Assembly: GCA_013399115.1 (NCBI GenBank)
Contig: VXAA01001508.1
Location: 985,849 to 1,049,848, forward strand
DNA: 64,000 nucleotides
Reading direction: 5' to 3'
From: Anseranas semipalmata
Taxonomy: Eukaryota > Chordata > Aves > Anseriformes > Anseranatidae
Positions 12,719 to 23,889 of the stretch are shown one piece after another. Positions within the stretch are counted from its first letter, which is position 1, and every line of letters starts with the position of its first letter. A program made the position numbers and the translations under genes. The notes beneath the pieces were generated by a model. It made no database searches and was not told the origin of the DNA. It was given only the letters and a program-made list of their open reading frames with translations.

Positions 12719-14961
12719 GTAACTGCATCCTTTGGTGGGGACAGGGGTGGTGTGATGGGTGACTGGTGGGGCTGAGCCTGGGCAGGGACCTAAACCCTGC
12801 AGCTGAAGTGACTGCAGCTAGGGTGTGCTAACCTGGAGGGGTGGAAAATGCTGAAGTCTGGGAGTGGGTTGAAATTTCTGGAGGTGTAAGTAAACTTTAT
12901 CACATTCCTAAGCATATGCACATCCCTTACCTACCCAGCTGACAGGCACCCAGTTATTCTGTAGTGTTCTGCAAGAATGCGACAAGGTTGCCATCAAAAA
13001 AAAACAAGCAGACTTAGCTCCGTTTTAGGTAGTCTTGCATCATGTACATCAGACAAACTTTAAGCCTGCAATTGTTGTTTAAGCGGACATATGGAGCACA
13101 AGATGCTTCAGGTCATTTTTGGGTTGTGCCCCTCCGTGAATATAGCCAGAGTGAAGGAGAAGCCTTAGTTTCACTTGGAACAAACCATATAGCTTCTACA
13201 ACATGCAGAGAGAACCTGCACACCTGCATTGACCAGAAGCCTGGCGATGTTATTACACATGGAGAGAGCAGATTTTCCATTACAGCTGCAGCAGCTATTG
13301 ATATCCAATAGTCACCTCCTGCTGGCTCCTCTCAGCCCTGCCCTGTGGCTGACTTTAAGTGACTTAAGCTTCCAAACATTTTTCCAGACCTGCATCTGTG
13401 GATTTTAATAAACAGTGCTTGCTGTTTCTTTCTACATTTTCTGGAATGAAGTAACACTGAAAATCTCAGGAAAAAAAAAAAATTAGTCCAAGTGTCTTTT
13501 CTTCCACGCATCTCTGGAAAAGGTCAGGCCAGCTTAGCATTTGTAGAAGAACACTCTTTTAGCTCCTTTATTACATAAATATTCAGTCTCAAGAGAAAAT
13601 TAGCTGATTGTTGTGTCCTATTATCATCCTGCCCACTGGCTGCTAAGCATGCTGAGTCTTCATTTCACCACTGTGCAGCTCAGGAAACTCTTCCAGAGCT
13701 TAAGGCCTCTTTAATTACCAAGAATTCTCATGTCTCTGGACAAAGACTTGATGGTGTTACTAGGGAAGAGGAGAAATATCTATTAAGTTCAAGCTATTAC
13801 GAAAAAAAATCTTTGGAGAACTTCCTAAAATGGGCCCATTCCTGCCAATTGGCTAAGTTGCTACCAGCAAGCCAACGGGTGGAGGAGTCACAAGCACGTC
13901 CAGGCATTATTTTGAGCTGCACCGCAACAGCAGCAAAGTGAGGCAGCAGCAAGCAGAGATCCAGCCAACCATGCTGCTGCGAAGCATTCGGATAAATATG
14001 TCTTTTGCATTTCTCTTCTATTTTAAAAAGTCAGCCAGGCAGAAAGGGAGCCTCCAACTAATAGTATAAAATCTGGAGAAAGGAGGACAAAATGGATGTT
14101 GGCAGCTGGGTTTTTAACTGACTGATGTGCTTGATTTGTTTAAGTCAATACCACCAGGCATAGTATAATTTCTTTTCTTATTTGTCATTCTGCATTTGTA
14201 GCTAGTCAGGGGAGGGGCTCAGCAGACAGATACGTAGAGGAAGAGGTATGCATTTCATCGTTCTTTTCACAGGGCTTGGAAATACTCTAATTTTCTAATT
14301 GTTACCGTACAGAACGACAGACACGTATCAAGCATGCCAGTGGCTTTGAAAGGATGGAAAGCTTCTATTGAGAGCAAGCCTCTCTCTCTCTTTAATACAC
14401 ATAATAGTAAGCCTACATTATATATTCAAAAGCAATGTAAAAAAAAGAAATAGGACTGCTGTTGATTGCCCTCGGGAAAGGGAAGAGGTGGTGTTTCCAA
14501 AAGAAAGAAAGAGTAGGGATTTCTGCAATTAGGATGATTTTCCATGACCTTTTGTAACAGCTAAAAAGGAAATATAAATAAATATACACATATTTGCTCT
14601 GCACTGCTTTTGCTCAAAAGCACCTCTTTGCAGGCAAGTTTGTTGGTTTAAAAAAGAAACCACTCCTCAGTTGTTAAAACTCTAATGTTGAATGAGCACC
14701 TATAGCTGTATTTTAAAATTCTGGATGCAATATATAAATAATACCCAAAGGAGGGGAACTGATACCTGTTCTGGGCTCCAGCCATGTTGTCATTAGTTAA
14801 GAATACATCTCCCAGCTGCTGAGAATGAAAATAGCAAAGTTTACTTCACTGCTCCATACAGAAAGCCCAAAGGTATCCCCACAGGAGCTAGTGTGGCTGA
14901 AAAGGGAAAGGTGAGTTTGCAAAAGAAAACTTGTTAAATTCCTACCTCTGTCCTTGCAATT

Positions 14962-15145
14962 AAAAAAAAAAAAAAAAAAAAGGAAAAGAAAAAAAAAGAA
15001 AAAGAAAAAAGAAAGCAAAATAACCTGTTCTGCTGGATAGTGTTTTTCTTTGTTTTGTTTACGTTTTTTTGTTGTTTTTTTTTCTTGTTTGCTTGTTTTG
15101 TTTGGTTTGTTGGCTTTTTTGTTTGTTTAGTTTTGTTTAGTTTTC
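14962..15145. repeat. A-rich then T-rich low-complexity sequence
   Basis: A run of 20 A at 14962-14981 with GA-interrupted A-rich sequence to about 15018, then T-rich sequence with irregular GTTTT/TTTGT units to about 15145. The two halves could pair as an imperfect A/T hairpin. Confidence 0.75.
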
Positions 15146-15341
15146 TAATCAGCTCAGACCCCTTCTACAGCAAAGCTGCATCTTTGTCTCAAGGGACACC
15201 CATCAACCTCTCTCCCTCCCCAGACCTGATTAATCCTAAAGGATGACAAGTCAGAGAGAAATAAAATTATTCACCACCTTCTGCAGGTCTAACCTGACCT
15301 CTGCTTCTGATCTGAAAGCCCAACATTGGCTTGAAAAACAC

Positions 15342-15357
15342 TTTTTTTTTTTTTTTT
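15342..15357. repeat. T16 homopolymer
   Basis: Sixteen consecutive T within the last intron. Confidence 0.8.
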
Positions 15358-16756
15358 AATGGCAAAACAGCTCTGTGAGATTATCTAGCTCCCAGTTCCC
15401 AGCATTGCATGACTCCAGTAAGCAATGGCAAGAAACCATTGCAACCTAATGCTCACTCACAGCTCTACCTGGATGTCGTTTTTTTTCACTTTAGTTTGGA
15501 ATATCTGATATTAAAGCTGAATGTAAAATTGCTTACCACTAACCTCTGAAGACATAGTTTTCCTTTTTTTAATTGCACATACTCTATACTTTGAACTGGC
15601 AGAGATAGCAAACATTAAGCAAAATAACTCTTGCAACGATATCAAGGAGGAGAAAGAGAAACTGATGACTCCTTAATGAAAGAGAAAATAATAAAAATAG
15701 AAATCAATGGCTGTTCTGCTCCTGGCTTTCAGCTTTTATACAGTGGCTCTTTTCAGCTTCCCTCTGCCCTGACTTCTCTTGGTTATATTCACATCAGCCT
15801 GAGCCATCAAGGGCGTGTGTTTTAAGTAGTTACCTCCTGTCAGCCAAAGGGCTGTGACTGGTCCTGCGTGTATTCTTACCCTGTCCCAGTTGCAAGATAA
15901 AATGGGGTAATTTATACTGCTTTTCCTCTCTCAGTCTATCACACTCCCCATTGTCATGTTTGTAGCCAATGCCCAGCTCCGCCCTGAATTCTGCATTCTC
16001 ATTTAATTACGTCCTTTATTGCTGCCATCAGCAGATGGTGGGTAGTTCTTTTTTTCTAAGACACACACACACACTCAAAACACTTACTTCTCCAGATCTC
16101 CTTCCATCCTTCCTCCACTAAGTTGATCTGAGGAACAGGAAAATTACTAGTTTCAATTGCAAGATATCAGCTGAGACTCCTTGCCCTGCCAACAGTTAGT
16201 ATAAGACAAGGAAGGAAGGAAAGCTTTTTTTCTTTCCTTTCCTGAGGCAGAACACACCAGCTGGACTCGGATGTGGTAGCCTTACTCCAATTTTCATAGT
16301 GTCCCCTGCTGTACAGCCTGGCACTCCTTGTCCCATGAACTCAGTGGCATTAGCAGCATAGAAAACCTGTGTCGTAACGCCTCAAACCAGCACTGTACAA
16401 ACGTGCTGGGAATCCTGCGCATGAGCAATGGTGTAAGGAAATCAGGAGAATCAAAAATTCACCTATAAGCAGAAAGCAAACTCAGTCCCCAGGGGATGGT
16501 TTTGAGAGTGCTTGTTGCTGTCAGCCATACAGTCATGCTGTGGTGTCCCCTGCCCTCCCCTCCGAAGCAGGGCTGTCCCAGAAACCAAGAGCCCATTGCT
16601 AGGGACCAGGCTGGGCTGGCACCACCTCCCACTGCAGCAGATGCTTACAGAGGTTGCTGCCTTGCTCCCAACCTCCCCAGTTTCCCTTTTGTTTTCCACT
16701 GGCAGGAGGAACATGAAAATTGCCCCTTCCCACACCCAAGGCTTCAGAGTTTTTGT

Positions 16757-17060
16757 GATAATTCACTTTTTTTTTTCCTTACTATGCTTTTCTCAGTTTT
16801 CTTTCTGTTGTTTTTTTTTCCTTTCTTGCCATTTCTCTGTCTTTCAGTTATTACTGTTGTTTCATTTTTCACCTTTTCCCATCCCTAAGTCTCCCACCTA
16901 CTGCATTTCTCACTCATTTTTCCTTTTACCTGCACATTTTCCCCTCTTTCTTCCCCTACCCTTTTTGCTTCTGCTCCTTGATTATTTCTTTCCTTCCAGT
17001 GCTTTCCTCTGTTTTATACTCTCATCCCTCCACTCCCTCCCTCCCCCTAATCATCTTGCT
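16757..17060. repeat. Polypyrimidine-rich tract
   Basis: About 300 bases dominated by C and T on the + strand (TTTTCC, CTTTC and TCCC runs). It opens long frames rich in Phe, Leu, Ser and Pro (for example 16512-17084) that are compositional artefacts. Confidence 0.75.
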
Positions 17061-17279
17061 GTTCTTTGCTGCTGTATCATTTAATGCCTTCTTTGATACA
17101 GCCTACAGCTTAATGATTATTCGGAGGTCAGGCGATGCAGGTGCCATGAATTTCACTAATCCAGCTCTGAGAGCCTCTGTCCATAATCACTCCTCCCGTT
17201 CTACAGGGACTGAATCCTAATTTGTCATTAGCCAGTCCTCTCACTGCAGCGCTACCAAGAACTTTTTGCCCAGAGGAGA

Positions 17280-17560
17280 CAATGAAGTATTCATTAGCTG
17301 GGGGGAGGTGGAGGGGAGGGAGCAGGCGGCTGAACGAGGCGTTCTGCTGGAGGCTGCGGAGAAAGGAGTCGCTGTGCTGAGATGTCCCGGGGAGGGGGCG
17401 AGGGGGCAGCGAGGCAACCTTGCAGGGCGGTTGTACAAAAAGCGAACGTGGGTTTTGGTGGCATCCATTGGGAGCCATTCCAGGGCTACGGGACGGAGAG
17501 GTGAGGGTGCTGGCAGAGCGGTTATGGGAGCGGTGGGGCCTGGGAATGGGCAGATGTGGC
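17280..17560. promoter_or_regulatory. Short CpG-rich block in the last BRINP1 intron
   Basis: GC-rich sequence with about 15 CpG in the 220 bases around 17320-17540, far above the surroundings. It includes GGGGAGGGGGCGAGGG, a G-rich, SP1-like string. It ends near a good splice-donor sequence, GAGAG|GTGAGG (17500|17501). It could be an internal promoter with a first exon, an exonic remnant, or simply a GC-rich island. No TATA element or transcript evidence is visible. Confidence 0.25.
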
Positions 17561-18209
17561 TGTTTGTTGAGGGGAGAGGCTGTGAGAGGAGGTTAATTAG
17601 CAGCAGTTTTTTTAAAGGAGAAGCTGTTCTAGCAGCTTTGTTGCTGTGCATCCCAACTTCCATGCTCTTTTCCACTGTTTTTGCACTCTGCACCATGAGC
17701 AGAGGTTACAGCTGGCTTTGCCTCATCCCATTACAGAGCCTGTTCTGGGGAGCAGGGGAATTACCTGGGATAGGCAATTCGCAGTCGCCTACTGCCAGCC
17801 TAGGAGTTATGCAGACCTGCAGTACCTGAAAACACCTCAGCCTCTGGCACAGCTTTATCAGCCCCGCTCCCATGGCTGAACTTTCTCACCAGCACCCTGA
17901 TGGGAACCTCAGCAGGAGGCTGAGCCAGTCTCAGCTCGTAGAGCGGTGCAGAGAGAGAGACCTCAGATGATCAGTCCTAACTTACAGCTATTTCTTAGAG
18001 GGCTTTTGTTCTCCATGGAAAGAGTAAACAGCAGATGTAAGTTTCAGTCTAGAAGTAGCCTGGAATGGCTCCCAAATGCCACAGCAGGGCATCAGTGTTC
18101 TGAAAGCTCTGCCTCAGATATATCCCTAAAAGCACTGTGGACTTAGATGCCAACACCGTAGACTCTGTGAGGCTCTATGGTGCTAATCCTTTCTTCTTCT
18201 GACCTGCAG

Positions 18210-19350
18210 GACAATACAGGAATGGCTTACCCGGGTCCAGTCCCTGCTGTACTGCAATGAGAATGGGTTCTGGGGGACCTTTCTGGAAAGCCAACGGAGC
18301 TGCGTTTGCCATGGTGGCACCAGCCTGTGCCAGCGCCCCATCCCCTGCATCATCGGGGGCAACAACAGCTGTGCCATGTGCAGCCTTGCCAACATCTCTC
18401 TTTGTGGCTCATGCAACAAGGGCTATAAGCTTTATCGGGGTCGCTGCGAGCCTCAGAACGTAGACTCGGAGCGGAGCGAGCAGTTCATCAGCTTTGAGAC
18501 GGACTTGGACTTCCAGGACCTAGAGCTGAAGTACCTGCTGCAGAAAATGGACTCTCGCCTGTACGTGCACACCACCTTCATCAGCAATGAGATCCGCCTG
18601 GACACCTTCTTTGACCCCAGGTGGCGCAAACGCATGTCCCTCACCTTGAAGAGCAACAAGAACCGGATGGACTTCATCCACATGGTGATCGGGATCTCCA
18701 TGCGAATCTGCCAGATGCGCAACAGCAGTCTGGACCCTATGTTCTTTGTCTATGTCAACCCCTTCAGCGGGAGTCACTCCGAGGGCTGGAACATGCCCTT
18801 TGGGGAGTACGGCTACCCACGCTGGGAGAAAATCCGCCTCCAAAACAGCCAGTGCTACAACTGGACCCTGCTACTGGGCAACCGGTGGAAAACCTTTTTC
18901 GAGACCGTCCACATCTACCTACGCAGCCGGACTCGGCTGCCCTCCCTGCTGCGTAACGAGACTGGCCAAGGGCCCGTGGACCTTTCTGACCCCACCAAGC
19001 GCCAGTTCTACATCAAGATCTCGGATGTGCAGGTGTACGGCTACAGCCTGCGCTTTAACGCCGACCTCCTGCGCAGTGCCGTGCAGCAGGTCAACCAGTC
19101 GTACACGCAAGGTGGGCAGTTCTATTCTTCCTCCTCCGTCATGCTCTTGCTGCTGGATATTCGGGACCGAATCAATAGACTGGCGCCTCCCGTGGCCCCA
19201 GGGAAGCCCCAGCTGGATCTGTTCTCTTGTATGCTCAAGCACCGCCTGAAGCTCACCAACAGCGAGATCATCCGTGTGAACCACGCTCTAGACCTGTACA
19301 ACACCGAGATCCTCAAACAGTCGGACCAGATGACAGCCAAACTCTGCTAA
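18210..19350 (+). CDS. BRINP1: BRINP1 terminal coding exon, second Cys-rich segment and C-terminal region
   Basis: The acceptor is TCTGACCTGCAG (ending 18209). The first base completes Arg (agg); 379 codons and TAA follow. The start gives [20 protein letters not shown]. Ten cysteines lie in the first 80 residues (YC, SCVC, LC, PC, SCAMC, LCGSC, RCEP), a second disulphide-rich module. The rest is the long conserved BRINP C-terminal region, with N-glycosylation sequons NIS, NSS, NWT, NET and NQS, which fits a secretory-pathway protein. The end is [14 protein letters not shown]. There is no frameshift or internal stop. The first in-frame Met in this exon is at 18376. Minus-strand ORFs in 18453-19340 are shadows of the strong codon bias here. 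Confidence 0.97.
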
Positions 19351-19396
19351 CCCGGACTTTTCAGTGGACATGTTGGTGACTGATCCTTTTGCTGTA

Positions 19397-19530
19397 AAAA
19401 AATAAAAGAGGAAAAAAAAAAGAGAGAGAAAAAAAGTAAAAAGAAAGAAAGAAAAGGGGGAAAAAAGTAAAGAAGGGGGAAGAACAAAATTTGTAAAATG
19501 TAATTAATATACAAAAGAGAAAAAAAAAGA
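19397..19530 (+). repeat. Purine-rich (A/G) tract in the BRINP1 3'UTR
   Basis: About 130 bases composed almost wholly of A and G (GAAA, AAAG and GGGG units), interrupted mainly by a few T. It starts about 45 bases after the stop codon and is transcribed as purine-rich RNA. Confidence 0.8.
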
Positions 19531-19687
19531 GGAAATTCTTCATTTGTTGAAAACTAAACCCGTTCTAGCAGCTGTATAAAACTGTCAGGCATGTTTGTTA
19601 TTTCTATAATCCGTCATAAAAGGGTAACACCTTACTCACTCTTGACCTTGGGGGTGTTGCTTGCTAGTCCTCAGGGGCAGCAGAGTG

Positions 19688-19693
19688 AATAAA
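19688..19693 (+). terminator. Candidate polyadenylation signal AATAAA for BRINP1
   Basis: This hexamer lies about 340 bases after the stop codon. Alternatives are at 19401-19406 and 20935-20940. The choice is a guess from spacing; transcript ends would decide it. Confidence 0.3.
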
Positions 19694-19799
19694 GGGAGGA
19701 GCAGAGAGAGGGGCAAATTTCTGTAATGAACTGTAAAGATTTCTGCTATGCAGGTGCCAAGACAAAGAGACAAAAAAATCAAAGCAAACAAACAGAAAA

Positions 19800-22700
19800 G
19801 AGTTATATGTAAATGTAAAAGAACTGCCATTATTCCTAGTGGGAGTAAATGGTTAAAGATAAAAGATACTTCTTCTGTTGAGATTTATGCCAGCTTTATG
19901 TCGAGTTATTCCCCCAGCCTGTGCTGAGCTTTGCTGGAGGACAGAAGGTGATGGCAGTCCTTTGAGAGTAAAACAAGTGCCTCATCGGTGAGGAGATGCA
20001 TAAGGTGGAGGGTGGCTGCAGATCCGAGGTGTCTTCCCCTCGGCATTTCCACCTCAGAAGACTTTTCACCAGAGGCAGCGTCAGCTCTTGCCGAAGAGAG
20101 GGGTAGGGCAGGTCTGCAGCTCCGCTGGCTCCAGCCCACGCCTGGCACCAGGCTGCTGTTGCCTTCAGCGAGGCCAAGTGCAATCCCCCTAAAACTTCCC
20201 GAGTCACTCCTCTTCAAGGTGTCGCAACAGAGTCCCTAAAACTGAGACAGTTAAAATTATATTCCGCTTTGGAAAACCTAGAGTTAAAGGCAAACCTGAG
20301 TTTGGCTTTTAACCCACGTTCCGGGATTTCTAATAACACTGGGAAAGCTTCATCACCACAAAAAGCAAAGCACAATGTAAGAAAACACATTGCCAAGGAA
20401 ACCTGGAGATGCTGAAGGGTACACAAGTTATTGTAGTTCTTTGGGGATAGAAAAATCCTTTTTATTTTCTTATGTTTCTGTGGCTATGAAGAATATCCTT
20501 GTTTCACTTACAGATTCTTTATCCATAAAAACAAACAAACACAGAAAACAGATGAGAAAAATTTATTACAATACCTCCAAAACTCACAGACGGAGGGTGG
20601 GACACAATAACCAAATCTACTCTGAATTTACAAGGACAAAGCCAAATTAAAAGGGGTTGAATTATCAAAAAACAAACAAACAAAAAACCCTGAAATACCT
20701 AAAAGCTGGGTAAAATTTTGCAAAGTGTGTGTGCATGTGTGTTTGGATTTTTTTTTCATACAGGATATAGTGTATGAATGTAAGATCAGCTGAGCTAGTG
20801 ACGAAGCCTGAACACAGTGGGAGGAGAGTAGTGGGGTGTTTCTCTTAATTTCACTGTTTGTTAGTTATTTTTTTTGCAAAGTGTGTGAAAACTGCTAGGG
20901 AGAGACTATAAGTTCTGCCCTCTTAGAAGGGAGAAATAAATCTCCCATCCTACCCAATTCTAGAGCTGGAGGAGCGTCCTGTGGAAAAGCAGGGCTGAGC
21001 AGGAGGGACAGTCTTGATCCAAAGCCCAGGATTCAGATCTGGCTCAAGACTTAACAGGTCGGTTCAGTCAAGTTCAAAATAGTCTTGTACATGTTTTGAC
21101 CTTATTTGTAGATTCTTAGAATAACATCAGTTCTTCTGGAAAGAGCTAAATGCATTGTGGTGTTATTCATGTGACTCCAGGGACTTAGACAATTAAGTCT
21201 GGCTTCAGGTTTTGTTTAATTTGAGAGGTTTTGGTTGATGCAAATCAAAGCTGAGAATGAGTTAGATAGCTTGCGGAAAATAAACATTAACTGAACTCTC
21301 CTGCTGAACTAATAATTGAGAGCATACAAGAAACTTTCTATCTAGTTAGTAAGAGAACAAAAAGGAGTCCTCACCACAAAAGCACACATCAGTCCTCGTC
21401 TGTCCACCCAAAGGAGGGCACATGCATGAGCCTGAAGAAGATCTGGGTGAATTAAACAATGGCAGTTCTAGGGATATTCATCCATTTCAGCTGGTAGTAA
21501 CTTTGACTTTGTGTTTTCCCTAACTTACACTGAGATCTCTTTCTATCTTTACTGGGCAGTCCCTGCAAGAGGCTGCAAGGTTGCCTACTTCTTAGTTTGT
21601 TCTTTTTGTTTTTGATTGGGTCTTAGTTTCTGTAGTAGAGATTCATGCTTATAGACCCCACCACTCAAACAAGTTTCTTTATAGTTGTGACATTTCTGTG
21701 TCAGCTTTCCAATAAGAGAAAATTTATTGGCAATGGTATGCATGGAAGCTAGTTTTAAGCAAATAGTTGAGAGTATTCATGGGAAATGAATGTCAAATTT
21801 GTAATTATGAGTGAAAATAACGTTCCTGACAGTTTCATCCATCCAAGAAAGGAATAGAAATATACTGTTTAATTTACATGTATGACCCAAAGAGCTGACA
21901 CTGAAAAGAACTATAGTTATTGCTCTAAAAATACTGAATACTGCTTATGAGCAACCTATAGCCTGAGATGCAGTCTGCATTCAATGATGGGATCTGTTCG
22001 TGGCCGGGAATAGTGAATGTGCTAACACAAAGTGAAATTAATTCGATAAATTGCTTTCCTACAAGATAAGCATCCAACTCTAGTGACTAGCAGACAGAGA
22101 CGTTGCAATTAAATCTCAGATCTCGTGGGTAACTAACAATGCATTAGCTAAATCTTGCCCTGTCTTTGTGGGACTATCAGAGATCAAAACGACTACTCTC
22201 ATGTATTTTTAATGATGCCTTGGGATGATAAGCCCCAGGTTATACCAGGCTTCAGCAAGGTGTGCAACACCAGGAACTTTAACCAAGACATTGGGAGCCA
22301 ACTGAACTTTAAATCGCTGCTGTCCAGTCCAGACCAAAGCAATGGTAGAGCGTAGAGGAGGTAGAGACGTGGTCTGACATGAGCAAGCATTTGCACCGTG
22401 GTTGGGAGCGGTGAAGTTGGAGTGTAGAAAAGCAGTGTGGGGAGATGGAAGGAAGTCTGGCACAGGTACACTGTCAGTGTAGGAGGCTTACCTCGGGAGT
22501 TCCTGATGTCGGGACACACCACTAGGGTATGACGGCACATCAGAACAGTGATATGTAGCTTCCACGCGGTAAAGTTGTTGCAGCATGGCTAAATGACATT
22601 TTGGGATGGAATGAAGACAAAACGTCATGGATCAATTCTATTGTCCTTCAGGGCAGAGGAAAGTGTAGCTATCTGGCAGCTCAGACAGCTTTTTGGGCTC

Positions 22701-23640
22701 AAAATTTATGTCAGAGAGAAAAAGGAAAAATAAAACCAAACAACCCAACTGACTGTGTCTTGGACCACACTGCACTCTGCTTTTGGTGCTAGAAAGAGAT
22801 GTCTGGGTCCAGATTACACAGTGAGAAAAATTTTATGGCCTACCTTTCAAATGTAAAATGTTCTCAATGCTACAAACAGGGCACACGGTCTGCTTCCACT
22901 GCTCAGTCCCATAAGCCCTGCTCCTGGTGAGAAGTACCTGTGACAGCCAGGTGCAGAACTGGATCACACGGGTTTGTTTCAGGGTATTTGTTCTGCAGCT
23001 GGTAGAAGATGTGCAGGCACCTCATATACTTTTGGCTGTGATAAGAGAAAGTAGCTCACATCACCCTAGAGAGACCACACCAGTGTGGCAGTGGTGTTAA
23101 CGGGTTTCTGAGGGAATTATGCCCAAGTCCTCACTTGGCCAGAAAAAGGTTTTACAAGACAATGTAAGAATGGAGGGTAATTAATAGAGGAGAATTAGCT
23201 GGAGCCCAGAGAGCACTCTCACACATAAAGCTAGAATCACGAAACTGCATGATCGGCAGGTAGTGCCGTATAGTTCAATGTTAAAAGGGATCTTTAGAGT
23301 TTGAGATGTGAGTAACCATTGTCTGGGTGTGCAAGAATGAAACTCAGCTCCCTTCACCTGTGCAAGAGGGAGTCAGGGAGCAGTCTTTAAGACTGTCCAG
23401 CCCAACTAACACAGACATGGTCCTTCTGAGTCATGGCAGGTGCTTGTCCCTTGTTCAATTCAGTTAGGGACTTTATGAAAGCTGAAGCTTCCAAATAAAT
23501 CAGAGAAAGAAGAGCCAGATGCCAGGTGTCCCCAAGGCTAAGCATGGCAAAGAACAGCAGGTAGAGCAGACTACCTGCTTCCTCCCTCCAAATGCAGAAG
23601 ACTGCTGGGATCAGTTGCTTCAAGTCGCATGAGAGAATGC
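19800..23640. other. Region downstream of BRINP1, no gene seen
   Basis: A GC-richer patch at 19980-20220 carries overlapping frames on both strands (up to 103 codons) without recognisable similarity. The rest is AT-rich, non-coding in appearance. No transposon was recognised. Confidence 0.6.
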
Positions 23641-23880
23641 ACTAGGAGCTTATTAAGAAATGTGCTTTTCTAGAGTTATTCAAATTTAGAGTTACCAGCC
23701 GATGTGGCAGAAAGCAAAGGACGTCAGCAAGTCTTATTAATATGCTGATGCTATGGCTTCAGAAGTGTACAGAATGCCCATTTGGATCAGGGCTAAGAGC
23801 ACAGCATGGAGTTGCCATGGAAACGTGGGGAGGCCATTAATTAGCTATCACATGAAATCATCAGGAAGAATCTGGACCAC
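23640..23880. promoter_or_regulatory. Candidate distal enhancer with RFX X-box-like and homeodomain motifs
   Basis: GTTGCCATGGAAAC at 23811-23824 differs by one base from the palindromic RFX X-box GTTGCCATGGCAAC. Within 25 bases comes CCATTAATTAGC, with a TAATTA homeodomain core. Upstream lie GGACGTCAGC (CRE-like) and CTTATTAATATGCTG (POU-like). Motif density and the non-repetitive texture suggest a regulatory element about 4.3 kb past the BRINP1 stop. Conservation and chromatin data would be needed; the call is inference. Confidence 0.3.
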
Positions 23881-23889
23881 AGCTGCCTT

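Larger units (their letters stand above)
12719..18209 (+). other. BRINP1 last intron
   Basis: About 5.5 kb with GT/AG ends. It contains A/T-rich low-complexity sequence (14962-15145, 15342-15357), a short (AC)n at about 16061-16074, a long pyrimidine-rich tract (16757-17060) and a CpG-rich block (17280-17560). An open frame at 13042-13311 (89 codons) matches nothing I recognise. Confidence 0.85.
117..19350 (+). other. BRINP1: BRINP1 gene, 3' part (four coding exons, three introns)
   Basis: This is the gene-level span. Splicing 117-222, 6786-7022, 12496-12718 and 18210-19350 gives one uninterrupted frame of 568 codons and a TAA stop. All internal borders are GT/AG and the codon phases match at every junction. 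I recognise the protein as BRINP1 from landmarks such as [13 protein letters not shown], the Cys-rich [15 protein letters not shown] and the C-terminus ending [15 protein letters not shown] proteins are secreted or ER/Golgi-retained neural glycoproteins with a MACPF domain; BRINP1 is expressed in the nervous system, is induced by BMP and retinoic acid, and is reported to suppress cell-cycle progression. Its biochemical activity is not settled. The family is usually about 760 residues, so about 190 N-terminal residues (signal peptide and most of MACPF) lie outside the window. BRINP2 and BRINP3 are the alternatives; I favour BRINP1 from the C-terminus. Confidence 0.93.
19351..19800 (+). other. 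BRINP1: BRINP1 3' untranslated region (end approximate)
   Basis: The sequence follows the TAA at 19348-19350. It contains a striking purine-only or nearly purine-only tract at about 19397-19530, then ordinary AT-rich sequence. The 3' end is inferred: the best-placed AATAAA is at 19688-19693, while an AATAAA at 19401-19406 is only about 50 bases after the stop and sits in the A-rich tract. A further AATAAA occurs at 20935-20940, so a longer 3'UTR is possible. Confidence 0.55.

Noticed and set aside
16512..17084. 190-codon plus frame
   Set aside because: Most of it is a translated polypyrimidine tract (Phe/Leu/Ser/Pro); no coding signature.
18453..19340. Several minus- and alternative-frame ORFs up to 167 codons over the last exon
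   Set aside because: They are shadows of the strongly biased BRINP1 coding frame; the plus frame alone has recognisable protein landmarks and correct splice borders.
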